A stretch of DNA of 64,000 bases, taken from positions 75,140,659-75,204,658 of the forward strand of contig CM049313.1 in NCBI GenBank assembly GCA_026874595.1. Reading direction: 5' to 3'. Below, in pieces: positions 12,240 through 24,105 of the stretch. A model generated the notes under the pieces. That model saw only the letters and a program-made list of their open reading frames with translations. It searched no databases and was not told where the DNA came from. Both the position numbers and the translations under genes were made by a program. Each line of letters starts with the position of its first letter. Position 1 is the first letter of the stretch. This DNA is from Sipunculus nudus. Its lineage: Eukaryota; Annelida; Sipuncula; Golfingiida; Sipunculidae.

Positions 12240-13610
12240 ATTACGGACGGGCGATGGCCATCGCTGTACCTCAGTTGACTTTCAGTTGGATATGTCCTTT
12301 TTAAAGTCCGAAATTTGAAAGCAGTTTTATTATTATTTTAACTTATTTTTTTTTTTTTGGCTATCTGCTTTGACTTAGATTTTTTTATGGAAAAGCTAAA
12401 ACCCCTGTAAAAATCTACTCATAAACCATCCGGCCAAATTGTTAAATATTTCACATAAATAAACCCACAAATCTTTGTAAATTTTGTTCGAATGATTTCA
12501 GTTCGGTGATTTATGGCCGAATTACGGGAAGCTTAACTTAGTCATTTGGCCAAAAAGCATACCAAATTTCAGTCTCAGAAACGGCTGGAGCTATCGTCAT
12601 CAAATTTTATGCAAATATCTTCTTCAACTCAATTTTTACTGGGAAAAAGCTAAAAAAAAAACTTTTAACATTTTTTTCAGAAATAATTCAGCCAATTTGT
12701 CCAATGTTTCACAGAAACGATTCCAGAGATGATCTCTCTCAAGTTTGTTCAAATTAATGGTTTGGGGTCGATAATTTGGTCAAGTTACGGGAATTTTAAC
12801 ATAGTCATTTACTCATATTTGATATTGAGGTTATTTACGCGTCACCTACATCGATCTGTTTTTTTTTTTTTTTTTTTTTTCTTACAAAAAAAAATCTTCA
12901 TTAAGCCTTTTCATGTTTAAAAATGTATATAAATGGAGAAAAAGATTTGGCAACATGCCAAGATTTTGTGTGTATCTATATTACCAGCTTGACAGACGGC
13001 CAGTTGTAACAGATTTTGCAACAGGTCAAGAGTGCAAACAGTTCAGCCAAGTACAGGTCAAGAGTTCATTCAGTCCAGTAGCTGCACCTGCCGATTTGCT
13101 TCTTTTCTCTTGACTTGGAGCAACTGTCTTCCTCAGCTTAGCTAGGTGGCCCAGTGCACCTGACTCAAGAGAAGTTTGATGTATCGACCTATAATTTTGG
13201 CCTGTCCATACATCTTTGATTGCTTTCTCGTACACAAGACTGGTGTCGCCACCAACGATGACTTTGCAGTGTATGTCCATGCTTATATCTCAAGGGAATT
13301 GATATATCAGCCTGAAATTGTGCATATCTATACATATCGGATGCCTTCATTGCACAAAAGACTAATTTTTACACACTGTATGTCCCTAGCTGCTTATTCG
13401 ACAAATCAGCCGAAAATTGTGCATCTCCGAATTCCAGGAGTGACTTTTATATTTGTGTTATTGGTGCTTATACTCAGGTTCAAAATGCTTAGTAGGCCTA
13501 CATGCATTGTACATACACGCATGGACTTAAAAAAAACGGTAAGGCATGATATCATGGAAGCATTATACCTTATCTATATCTCATTGCACAGGTTAGAATA
13601 AGAATCGTAT
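12240..13610. repeat. Dispersed repeat block, copy 1
   Basis: Sequence around 12300-12880 (TCGGTGATTTATGGCC, TTTCACAGAAACGATTCCAG) and 12940-13265 (GACAGACGGCCAGTTG, CTCAAGAGAAGTTTGATGTA, TTTTGGCCTGTCCATACATC, TTTGATTGCTTTCTCGTA), plus 13545-13600, has a second copy in the same order at 15050-16360. Copy 1 carries about 270 bp extra near 13270-13540. No coding capacity is recognised; a 141-codon frame here is inside the repeat. Confidence 0.75.
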
Positions 13611-14920
13611 TTACAGGAATACTGATAATGTAACTGCTTTCTGATTTTAAGCTTTAGGTGGCACTACCCGTGTTGAACGATGCCGTACAGTGATCTTTCA
13701 TTTTTTCATGGAGGCAGAGAAGAATAATACTCCTGCTTTCATATAATGAGAAATAATTTTGTAGAGCAAATGAAATTATGTACAGAGAGTTAGAATTGAA
13801 TTTATTTTATTTTAAAATTATATCTTCATGGGAATCTTAATTTTATTATTTCATATGATTGATCTCATAATGCGATGACTATCCCCGAAATATATGAGAA
13901 ATTGCTGCAACTATTGAATTTGTGACTGTTAAGCAGATGTGAGCCACAGATGGTGCCACCAATGTGGGACTCCTGCTGCATTCGTTTTTCACTTTCACGG
14001 TTTCATTTTTTTATCACCAGGTATTATGCACAGAATGTTACAGAATGAACATCAGACCCTTGGGTCTCTTCTCATTTATTATACACAGTACAATGTGTGA
14101 CGTATTCGCTCATTTTAGCTTGCTTATCATCGTTGGTTTTTTTTCTGGTTCGAAGTTGATTTAAGATAATAAATTAAACATGTTTTATTATACTTAAGCT
14201 AATCTGCATTTTCTTCCTTCTTCTATAATTTCCAGGGCTTCATATATTCCCAATGGACACTTTTACGTGCATGTTACAGTCACATATAGTTGAAATACTG
14301 ATCAGAATTTTACCAATGTTTGTATGTTTGAGCAGGGTTCTCCGTGCTGCAGTGTTCCGTGCCGAATAGGTTATCAATGTATTTATATGTTTTAAGTGAG
14401 ACTATTAAGAGCAGTATGATGAAACTATTTACAGTTGTTGATCTTTGAATATTCGAGAACATGATGTGTTGCAGCGTCACTGAGTGAATATGCCTCACCA
14501 GCTGACAGGAAGTCATCGAATTCTAATATTACACTAGTGTATATGTTAAGCCCAGCCGTAGGCTCCGGCTCTTGCGCCTCCCCCCCCCCCCCCCCCCCCC
14601 CCGCCCCCGAGATCTCAGCATTCTTAAGCAAACAAGAAATTGTTGGCAGTATTTGCAAGAAGGTTCAATTTGACTGGTGACTATCAATCAATTACCCTTT
14701 AGCCACGTAAATATAAGCAAGCAATTATGTTCTGTGATTAGAGCTTATATGAAAAGAAAAATACCCGCAGAAATGCCAATTTATAGAATTTATTTTTTTT
14801 TAAATCTACACCGTGGGAGTGGGACAACTTCGCCCTGAAAAAGGATTTACTGCCTCCCTCCCGTCAGACTGGACTCAGGTTACGGCCCTGCCGCTAAATG
14901 CTGACATCTAAAGTCTCTCT
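13611..14920. other. Intergenic DNA without recognised gene
   Basis: Unique-looking AT-rich sequence with a 23-base C run at 14580-14602 that continues as a C-rich tract (CCGCCCCCG). No exon with credible splice sites and protein similarity was found. Confidence 0.5.
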
Positions 14921-14922
14921 CA

Positions 14923-16360
14923 TAAGCGAACATGTGAGCTTGTGCGGTGGCGTGGTGTCGTCTGTAAGTTAACCAATGCTATTTACGGCAGGAACAGGCA
15001 CCAAAAAATTCTATGCAAAAGTCATCTAAAAAAATCAGCCAGAATGAGTTTAATTCTTTACTATCCGCATTACCTTAGATTTTACAAGGTTAAAAAAAAC
15101 TTAAAAAATACTTTCCTCTGAAACTATCCGGCCAAGTTGTTTAATATTTCACAGAAATAATCCATGAAACAATCTCTCTCAAAGTTGTTCGAATGGTTCC
15201 AGTTCGGTAATTTTTTGCCAAACTTATTTAATTGGCCAAATAAGCATGCTAAAGTTACAATCCCAGAAACTGCTGGAGCTAGCATCACCAAATTTTATAC
15301 AAATGGTGGTCACATGAGTCATATTTGAAATTGAGGTATTGGTGGTGCCATCTGCATCAATCTTTTTTGCACGGGGGTCATCGATCATCAGTTCATTAAC
15401 CAGTTATAACTATTGAACAGCAGAAGCAGGCATCACCAAATTGTACACAAAAATTAGTCACATGTCAAATGTTGTGGAAATGAGCTTTATGTGGTGCCAT
15501 CTGAACCGAACAACATTTTACAGGGAAAAGCTAAAAACCTTCGAAAATCCCTTTTCCGAAATAGTTCAGCCAAATTGTTCAATATTTCACCGAAATGATC
15601 CCAGAGACGAGCTCCCTAAAGTTTGTTCAAATAGTTTGGGTTCGAGTTTTTGGCTGAGTTACTGGAATTTAAACTTAGTAATTTGGCCAAGAATGAAATA
15701 CTTACATAACAATCTCAATAATTGCAGGAGCTAGCTTCACCAGGTTTCATGCAAATGTTGGTCATGTAAATCATATTTGAAATTTAGGTTTTTGTGGCGC
15801 CACTTGCATCAACACGTTTTTACAGGCAAAAAATATGCAAGATAAATACATTAATAAATATATATGTACTCTGAGTTTGCTCTAAATATGCATTTGTTAT
15901 AATTCTTAACATTTTGAAAAAAATGTAAGCTTGATAAAAAGCAAAGTAGCCAACGTTTTTCAGTATGTGTAAATAGAATTAGCAACAGGCCAAGATTTTA
16001 TCTGTATCTATAAACAGCTTGGCAGACTGCCAGCTATTTCAGATTTGACAACAGGCCACGTTTCAGTCTGTATCTATTTAGTAGTACAGCCAGTGCAGTG
16101 GTTAGCTACACCTGGCATATTGACGATGGGGGGACAACTGTCATCCTCAGCTAAGCTTAGTCTTAGCGCACCTAAATCAAGAGAAGTTTGATGTATCAGC
16201 CTGAAATTTTGGCCTGTCCATGCATCTTTGATGGCTTTCTCATATGCAAGACTGGTGTTACACATGTACTTGTAAAGTAATCACGTACTTTTCAAATAAT
16301 AGTCAAGCATGTTATCATGGAAGCATTATACATGATGTATATCCCATTGTACAGGTTCGA
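14923..16360. repeat. Dispersed repeat block, copy 2, with a family-B terminus
   Basis: The left part (AAGCGAACATGTGAGCTTGT, GCGGTGGCGTGGTGTCGT) is the reverse complement of the end of the element at 34345-34868. Then come three diverged units with TTCAGCCAAATTGTTCAATA-type words, and at 15960-16350 the same block seen at 12940-13600 (TTTGATGTATCAGCCTGAAA, TTTTGGCCTGTCCATGCATC, TATCATGGAAGCATTATACA). No coding sequence is recognised. Confidence 0.72.
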
Positions 16361-17878
16361 ATTAGGCCTGTAGACCTTGTTTTTGGATACACGACATTCA
16401 AATACTGGGCCGACATATTTTTCGACCTAAATAATTCGAGAAGTAGAACAATAAGCGCGCAAAACCGGACAACAGAGTCGGATTTGATTATCATGATCAC
16501 TACCCCAGGTTGTGTCATTGCTGCCTAAATTGCCAATATGTGTCTACGCCTGCATGAGGGAAACATAAGTGAAATATAATTTGTTTAATTATTAAAAATG
16601 TCAATAGAGTAATTCCATTGTATTCTTACTGCTGAATATATTGTTCTCACAAAAATGCAGTAATGTAAATCTTCGTAAAAAATCAAATCATACGATTTGG
16701 TAGCTTCACACGGCACTTACCATGGTGGACACCTTGACCCTGCGCAGGGTAAAATAAAGTACAATGCACGTAGAGTACATGAATTCACATAAAGGTATGC
16801 ATATTTTCTGGATGCCAAAGCACTAGGCATCATTTTCGCACTTTTTCGTTAAATGAAGGAAATATTACATTCATTTAACGTATCTTCTTCTCACGATATG
16901 CGAATGGCAAAGAATAATATAGTTAATTACGTCCATTTCCATTTTTACTATTGCAAAATGAAGCCGTACCTAAAATAGTTTGTAACATTACAGTGTTGAG
17001 ACTGCAGATGATGAAATCGACAAAATGGTGTTGAATGTGTGTGTGTGTGTGTGTGTTGATACGTGTAAAACCACGTGCTATTGTCATGACAGCCCTGTTT
17101 CCTCGTGAGAGCAGTGGTCGTGACCGTGACATGCTATCTGGCTGTATCATCTTGCAGGTTCTTGTAAACTGTCATGTTACGGTTTCACTTTTCTCAGGCC
17201 GGTAACAATCCCGTCATCATTCCTATCATTCCTATCAACATTTAAACAGGTAAAAAGTTTTTTTTTCTTTTGTTTTTTTTTTTACACTTTCGGCGCAAAT
17301 GGGTCTAGGAGTTCATTGTCCGTAGAAACACTAGCTACAGGCCTGTAACGCAAACAATTATATATGTTCTATCTTGTTTGCGTTACAGCTCCTAAGGTGG
17401 AGAGTTTACACTCTAAAGCTTGGTCAGGTCTGTCTTAAGTGGTTTAGACCATGATATTCAGCGTTCAGCGTGGGGACATGTAACAACCCCTACATATTAC
17501 GCATAATACAGCTGTGTTGACTCAGTTGAGATATAAATTGTAACTTAATTTATAATTTATTGTTCATGCAGTATGTTTAAAATTATTGGCACTTACTCTT
17601 AAGAAAACCAGACAATTGTTACCTCCATCAGCTTCTGTTTACAGCCTGGCAATGCACGCTGGGAAGGCTTAAGAGGGTCTATTCTTGGGCGACGTCATTG
17701 GGATTTATGAGGGAACCACCATATTTGGGTTTTTTAAGTAATTTGCATAGATCTCCCTTTTAATTTAAATGATTTCCCGTTTGGGGTTTTGTCAGAAAAT
17801 AAGGGTAACTCTTATTAATAGGTGTTTAGACTCCATTCCTGAATGGAGTCTGAATGTTTGGGCTACAGGAACACCAAA
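16361..17878. other. Intergenic DNA with small inverted repeats
   Basis: No gene recognised. Contains a TG repeat (17036-17056), a perfect 13-bp inverted repeat CTGTAACGCAAAC/GTTTGCGTTACAG (17343-17355 and 17376-17388), and a perfect 11-bp stem AGACTCCATTC-CT-GAATGGAGTCT at 17828-17851 immediately left of the MITE at 17881. Confidence 0.6.
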
Positions 17879-17880
17879 TA

Positions 17881-18160
17881 AAGCTAAGATTCCTTATGTA
17901 CGGAATGCCTGATGCGGAATGAGTGAGATATATATCATAGGCCTATGTACCGGCACGGCGATAGCATGGTTTCTGTTTCCCTCGATACCATGCAGAAACG
18001 GCTAAAATCGCTACAGGAAGCGATTCGTTTCGCATGATACGCATTCCGCATGCAAGATCCGCGCATAATTAAGGAATCTTGCCTTATTTATCTAGTCAAA
18101 ATTTAAAGCGATTTTATACGCATTCCGCATCTCGCATTCCGCACATAAGGATCTAAGCTT
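17881..18160. mobile_element. MITE-like element with ~40-bp terminal inverted repeats
   Basis: The left end AAGCTAAGATTCCTTATGTA continuing CGGAATGCCTGATGCGGAAT is mirrored by the right end, whose reverse complement is AAGCTTAGATCCTTATGTGC continuing GGAATGCGAGATGCGGAAT. The element is about 280 bp with no ORF. A further internal copy of the end motif (GCATTCCGCATGCAAGATCC, then AAGGAATCTTGCC) lies at 18042-18085, suggesting a nested or rearranged copy. Target-site duplication is not clear. Confidence 0.75.
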
Positions 18161-18169
18161 TCCAGTTTA

Positions 18170-19500
18170 TTTTATTTGACATTTGTGTAATTTTGATTTT
18201 GACATGTATGGGTCATCGGTATATATTTAATCTAAAAATCGTTTATTTCTATCATTTCTCGATCAATCCATTTCCTGTTTTTTTTATTATTTGTTCAATT
18301 TCGTTTTTATTTATACTTTTGTGACCTTGTGACTTCATAATTCATATTTTTTCTCGTTCTAACATGTTTGTTGGGGTTTTTTTTATTTTTTTTTTTTAAT
18401 TCTTAATTACACCGGGGTACTATATTTCATCTTATTTGTTAGTTGCAACATACAGCCAGCAGAACATCTTAGACATTCTTAGTGATCTGGAGATTAGGTG
18501 TTAAATATCCACATGTGATATTCACACGTACGGACGTAGTGCGCGGGTGGTGCTTTAGGCCTATTTCAGGCCTTTCAACTATTCTGAATGGAACCTAGCA
18601 TGTCTCCGTGTTCGTTTCCCGTAACTATACCGCTACCATTATCCGGTTGGAAAATATAGGCTACGTATCCTCAAGCGTAAGCTATTATGGGCCTGTCACA
18701 CTCGGACGACTTCAGGCGACCAGGCTGCATGTCGTCAGGGTGTTGCCTGTATGTATGGTCGGGAGAGTTTCCTGAAGTTTCCGAAAGACTCGTAGCCCAC
18801 CCTTGGTCTTTCCATGTACAAGTGCTTCAACCTTACATACCTCTTCTTGGCCTTCTTCTTCCCAGTCTCTTTGTCTTCCTATATTTTTTTTATATTTCAG
18901 CTTCGGGGCTGTCGCAAGTAGCAGAACTTCTTTTCCTTGCAGTCTGATATGGCTCCATCGTAGTGATGCAGAACTATTTCAAACCCTACCTCTCACATCT
19001 TTTATGGGAAAACTGAGCAAGTTCATTCTGAAATGGCGTGAGTTCTTCTCAGTTGTCTTCATTTGTCGCCGACATGGTCTTGGCTTTTAGGGGGTGGGCC
19101 TAGCTTGCAGTCAGATGAAGTACATCTGCAGCCAGTGTGGTTGGAAGTTGTCGCAGGTGATCGTTTATAATTATACACTAGTACACGTTTTTTATAGGTT
19201 GTCGTGGGTGATTGCCCTTTGTCGCGATGGTTATATCGCCTGCTGTCGGCAGCTTGCCGTAGATTAACGTCAGATATAGGTGTATATATTGTTGTAGCTT
19301 GTCGTAGATATTGTCGTAGCGGGGCCCCGTCGCCGAGTTTCCGACAACCTACCTACACTATGACGATCGCCAGCAGTCACCTAAAAAATCGCCAAGTGTT
19401 ACAGATTCATAATTTCTGCGCCGTCTGCATAAAAATGGATAGTCTTTCTTAATTCTTTGTATATAGGTTTACAGTCCATCATCAATACAAGTAATAATAT
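18170..19500. other. Intergenic DNA without recognised gene
   Basis: T-rich tracts to about 18400, then a moderately GC region. Short frames at 18687-19090 and 19204-19452 show no domain. The region at 19140-19390 has GTCG-rich words in both orientations (TTGTCGTGGGTGATTGCC; TTTCCGACAACCTACCTACA), which looks like a decayed inverted-repeat element. Confidence 0.45.
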
Positions 19501-19506
19501 TCTACA

Positions 19507-20519
19507 ACTAGATGTGGTCGGACAATGGTCCTCAAAGGGGCCCCGCTTTTCTGCTAGTGCTGGACTGGTTTGCATATGGGTGAAAAATAAAGTTAAATTT
19601 GAAAAATATCACAAACAGAAACAGGTTTTTATCAATATGCATGAGGGAAAAAATCATAGTGGATTAAAGAAGATATGTCTGAAATAATGTGTGCAATAGA
19701 AAATCACCGAACGTAGTCTGTTAGCCATATTTGATTTTGAGCAAGTCTATAATTCAATAGGTCTGGAGCCCTCATAGGGACCAATGATCCCTGTAAATTT
19801 GGAAAAGCTAAAGCATGTTGTTGTTTAGTTATCATTACACAAGTAAATCAGCAATTGGGCAGTAGCGGCCATATTAAAATTCCAACTGGTCTGCAATTCA
19901 AAAGGTCTGGAGCCCTTTCAGGTACCAATCAGCAATGTGAATTTGGGAAAGCTGCAGTATGTTGTTGTTGAGTTATTGTGTGCAAAAGAAAATCAGCGAT
20001 TGGGCTGTGGCGGCCATATTTGAATTCCCACAAGTCTGTAATTCGACAGGTCTGTAGCCGTCATAGGTATCGATCATCCCTGTCAATTTATGAAAGCTAC
20101 AGTATGTTGTTGTTGAGTTAATGCGTGCGAAAGAAAATCAGTGATTGGGCTGTGGCGGCCATATTTGAATTCCCACAAGTCTGTTATTCGATAGTCTGGA
20201 GCTGTCATAGGTGACAATTATCCCTGTGAATTTTGGAAAGCTGCAGTGTGTTGTTGTTGAGTTATTGTGTGCAAAAGAAAATCAGCGATTGAGCTGTGGC
20301 GGCCATATTTGAATTCCAACTAGTCTGTAATTCGATAGGTCTGGAGCCCTCTTGGGAACCAATCATCCCTGCGAATTTGGGAAAGCTGCAGTATGTTGTT
20401 GTTGAGTTATCGCGCGCGAAGAAAGTGTCACTGACGGAAGGACAGAAGGACGGATGGACGGAAGGACGGACTGACTTAGTGATCACTATAGGGCACCGCC
20501 TGTCAAGCGGGACCCTAAT
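19507..20519 (+). mobile_element. Family 3 non-autonomous element, apparently complete
   Basis: Starts ACTAGATGTGGTCGGACAAT at 19507, followed by subterminal GGGGCCCCGC (19537-19546). The core is about five tandem units of roughly 143 bp (19690-20410), each with AAGAAAATCAGCGATTGGGC, GGCGGCCATATTTGAATTCC and GCTGCAGTATGTTGTTGTTG-type words. Then a GGAC-type microsatellite (about 20437-20475) and the 3' hairpin TAGGG-CA-CCGC-loop-GCGG-GA-CCCTA (20489-20517). The right arm GCGGGACCC is nearly complementary to the 5' GGGGCCCCGC. No protein is encoded. Confidence 0.82.
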
Positions 20520-21290
20520 TATATTTGTGACAGAATATATTTCAAACAAAACGCAGTGTCTGAACGTCGGTCAGCGTCATTTTCAATAACGATAAACTGG
20601 TTATTCCCTCAGCCGAGCGACCTAATTAGAGACGTGAAACAATGATTTTCTTGCATAAATTAAAGCATGTAAAAAGTGAGAGTTCCAGAATATCTCGAAT
20701 ACTAGTACCTGATCTGGACGGATAATCACTGAACCCGACCCTGCATAGAGAAATCATGCTGCGTTAGGCTGTGACCATGCACATGGTAATGTTTTTAATA
20801 CAGATGGCGCAGCATGTACCGCCTCGCCCAGTTGAAACAGACGCAGTTTATATCATTACTTCACGGGATCTTATCCTGTCTTATCCTATAGGACAGTATA
20901 TATCTTTAAAGTGTAAAATTAGCCGCTGACACATTTACTCTCTGTTTGCACGGAATTGACGTCATGGTTGCCATAACTAGAAAAAGTCCAGCAGACTGTA
21001 TCCCCCGCCAAACGGGAATGTGAGATTGTGTACACACACCATCACACACAGTGACACACACACCCTCACAGTCACAGAACTGACCGAAAACACTTAATTT
21101 GTGCAGGTTTAATCAGAGAACCTAATCTGCTGCCAATGACGGAGAGTGACTTATAGGAAGCACCTATATGATAATAATTAGGAGAAGATCCTAGTTAAAC
21201 TTTTTGAGAAATAGTGTCGCATGTGAAATATAAACATTTTGTATAAAACCTTTCATAACAAAAGCATCGAAAACGTGCAAAATACGCCTG
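20520..21290. other. Intergenic DNA, nothing recognised
   Basis: No exon or structured repeat beyond a short CA-rich stretch at 21032-21070. Confidence 0.5.
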
Positions 21291-21294
21291 TTGT

Positions 21295-21690
21295 TTATCT
21301 GGTAGCCTCTGACTGACCTCATTAAATATGCGTGAATTTTAATGAGAATATAATTCAGGTGAGAAACTCTATTGGTAAATATGTTTATCGAGTTTCATGA
21401 AAATCCATTAGATTTTTTGGTGAGTCACCATGGTGCCACCAATGTTGCCTGACCTCTGGCCTTATTAAATATGCATGAATTTTCTTGGAAATAGAAATGA
21501 GGCGAGATATCATATTGATTAATATTTCTGCTGGGTTTGATCAAAATCCATCGTATTCCACATGTTATAGCGGCGACCCCACAATATAGCCTTGTGACCT
21601 CTAAGGCTCTAACCAATTAAATATGCGGGGATTTTGCCTATAATCAAACTCGGGTGAAATATTCTATTGTTAAGTAGTTATGGTGTTGGC
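21295..21690 (+). repeat. Three diverged ~140-bp tandem units
   Basis: Each unit contains a GACCTC-type word, then TTAAATATGCATGAATTTT or close variants, a GGTGAGA(A/T)A word and ATCCAT near the end; units begin near 21302, 21445 and 21590. The second unit boundary carries GTGCCACCAATG, seen at the cores of other repeats here. Confidence 0.65.
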
Positions 21691-21760
21691 AAATTGGCTT
21701 ATAGGTTTGTTTTAATCAGAGAAGCTTTATTAAGTTTTCCCATAATTTTGTATAACGCAT

Positions 21761-21765
<5 letters not shown>

Positions 21766-21824
<59 letters not shown>

Positions 21825-21826
21825 GT
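21766..21826. repeat. AT dinucleotide run passing into GTAT repeats
   Basis: A (TA)n run from about 21766 to 21812 is followed by GTATGTATGTATG. Confidence 0.97.
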
Positions 21827-22626
21827 TTGATAGTAATAAAATGTCTAAATATATCTCAATTTAAAACTTGAAAATACTTAACACTACGGCGTTACTAAAG
21901 TTAAAGATGGGAAGGTTCAAAGGAGCCAAGCTATCAGAGCCCCCTCTCGTTTTCACCACCTTCAATGATATTGCTTTCTAATGTGTAACAGACTGTATGC
22001 ATGCATGCCTTCATTGATTTGAGCCATGCTCTGTTAGCGTGATCTACTTCACCAATAACGTGGCATTTATACACACTATACAACACATACATGTTGTTCC
22101 CGTGCCGCGCCCTGTGATGGGCCACCATACATATGTCAATGAGAGGTTATCATGTAAACATCAGAAGGTGTGGATAGAGACTGTATGCATAAAATACACT
22201 AGTGTTCCTACGTAGAGGCCCAGTATGAGAATAGATGGGCATTCCGCATGCTGCTCCTGACTGACTGCTGCACAGTAATGTAATACGGAATAGTCTGGTG
22301 TTTACAGGAACTTAAAAGAACCATGGTTTTATGGATATAGGTAATTACCTATCCTCATATCAGAAAAGTGTAATCGAGCAGAATGATATTAAGTGGACCA
22401 TTATATGTGTTAAGTATGTATTATTAAATATATTCGGAAAAAGAAATATAAACAGAATAACGTATCACTGGTCTGCCTTGAAAATAGAACCTCATCACCT
22501 GTGAATTCAACATCCTGGTAATATAAACGTGAGAATATTGATCACAGCATCCTGTACGTCAGAATCCGATATATCGACATCTCAAGCCTTTGGCCAGAAC
22601 AGGAAAACTGTGATACTACTATCACT

Positions 22627-24105
22627 ATGGCAGCGAAGGAATGCAAAAGTTCTCCCCCTTCACCAAATCCGCGTGCAGGGATACGCGACACTTTGGCTGA
22701 AGTTTCGTACGTAGACCTGTCAAGCGAACTTTTACCATCCCCACAACGGCTGCGTAAAACCAAAACGGTTTTGGAACAGGCATTGGGCATGTTCTCCGAC
22801 GACTCATCGGAGGAAGACGTAGAACTCGGCAGGCAACCCCTACAGACGGTCTTTCAAGATAAAAACGGTAGATTATCAGTGATAGGCAGGACCCGTGTAT
22901 CCCCAAATGAGCTGCCTCCAAAGTTACCAAACCATATGAAGAAAGAGAAACACATTAATGGCAGAGAGGACTTCTCAAATCCAGTATTGGGTGAATCCAA
23001 AGGTTCAGGAGCCGCCAGTGTGCGTAGAGATGAAGTGCGGGTTATTATTCATGAGGAAGATTCCAGTGAACCCTCAGACACGTGGCAGTATTTCAAGAAA
23101 GGGTACTTAAAAGTGATGAATTCATTTAGAAAGGTAACAGACCAAAGAAGGGACAGTGCGGCGTCTACTTCCTCTGCCAGCAGTGAATTTGAATATTCCG
23201 ATAAAGTAGATCCCAAAATGGGGCTTCACCCCCTGCCATTACCCCGTCTGCAGAGAGTGTACAAGTTCAACTCCCGCCAGGAGGACGAACAGGTAAAACT
23301 GGAGTGTACATGTCTAACTTTGACACACGAAGCCCACGTGATGGTAGCAGACATGGGTGTTGGTCAGGTCCGCGCATTCAGTGTATATCCGAAAGCAGTG
23401 GTTAAAGGGGCAGTGCTGCCTGGCGAGGATTGGGTGCCGTGGTGCGCGACGGGGATGCCCTCTGGTGAGCTAGTGACTATCTGTTTCAAGGTTGAATATG
23501 ATCTCCCAGAAGACGAAGCCTCTGGCGCTGCCAATATGGAGAATAACACACTTGGGATATACTTATACAGGCCAAATAATGAATTATTCCAAACGATAAC
23601 CGATGGTCCACATAGTCCAACTTGCGCCATGGGTAATGCTGATAATTCCTTCACTGTGTATGACGATCATACTCATTCGCTCATAACATTCGCAAGACGT
23701 GACCCTGCAAATATGGACGAAGAATTTGTCCAAGTGGATAAACTGGCGTTAAAAGGGGACATAGGTTTGATCATGTATATAGCTGGGGACCCATATGGGT
23801 GCACATACGCATCGGACTGGGATAGGCGCTGTGTCAGTATTTTTAACCGCAAAGGTCGTCTTTGTCGAAGTATTGGACTGGGGATCCTCACTTGCCCTCG
23901 CGGCCTCTGCGTGGACCCAGAGGAACGCCTTTTCGTCGTGGATTCTGATGCGCATGCGCTGTTCTACATGCAGACGGGTACGGACTTGTACAAGCTGGAT
24001 TGTTCATGCCGCTTGAACGCACCAACAGACCTTGCGGTGGATCAACACAAAAGTCTATATTTACTTGAAGCTGGCGGTAAAGTCTCGGTTTTCAAATACA
24101 ACTGA
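22627..24105 (+). CDS. Intronless NHL-repeat beta-propeller protein, 492 aa
   Basis: A single open frame from ATG at 22627 (context ATCACTATGG) to TGA at 24103-24105. The first 200 residues or so are charged and low in hydrophobic residues, with acidic serine-rich patches (SDDSSEEDVE; EEDSSEPSD) and a basic serine-rich stretch, and look disordered. The C-terminal half resembles the NHL/six-bladed propeller seen in TRIM2/3/32/71-type proteins: DPYGCTYASDWDRRCVSIFN with KGRL, then CPRGLCVDPEERLFVVDSDA, then APTDLAVDQHKSLYLLEAGG ending VSVFKY. No RING, B-box or filamin domain is present, so ubiquitin-ligase function should not be assumed. Propellers of this kind usually bind protein or RNA. The ORF length and clean frame argue for a real gene; the absence of introns may reflect retroposition or a lineage-specific expansion. 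Name unknown. Confidence 0.85.
   Translation: MAAKECKSSPPSPNPRAGIRDTLAEVSYVDLSSELLPSPQRLRKTKTVLEQALGMFSDDSSEEDVELGRQPLQTVFQDKNGRLSVIGRTRVSPNELPPKLPNHMKKEKHINGREDFSNPVLGESKGSGAASVRRDEVRVIIHEEDSSEPSDTWQYFKKGYLKVMNSFRKVTDQRRDSAASTSSASSEFEYSDKVDPKMGLHPLPLPRLQRVYKFNSRQEDEQVKLECTCLTLTHEAHVMVADMGVGQVRAFSVYPKAVVKGAVLPGEDWVPWCATGMPSGELVTICFKVEYDLPEDEASGAANMENNTLGIYLYRPNNELFQTITDGPHSPTCAMGNADNSFTVYDDHTHSLITFARRDPANMDEEFVQVDKLALKGDIGLIMYIAGDPYGCTYASDWDRRCVSIFNRKGRLCRSIGLGILTCPRGLCVDPEERLFVVDSDAHALFYMQTGTDLYKLDCSCRLNAPTDLAVDQHKSLYLLEAGGKVSVFKYN

Noticed and set aside
13176-13601. 141-codon open frame on the plus strand
   Set aside because: It lies across a dispersed repeat whose second copy at 16.2 kb does not keep the frame; no domain or codon-level signal.
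18687-19090. Overlapping 86- and 95-codon frames starting near GGGCCTGTCACACTCGGACG
   Set aside because: The start resembles some transposon ends, but I found no matching inverted end downstream and no protein similarity.
23364-23955. Minus-strand frames opposite the NHL gene
   Set aside because: They are antisense shadows of the 492-codon gene, which has the coherent domain content.
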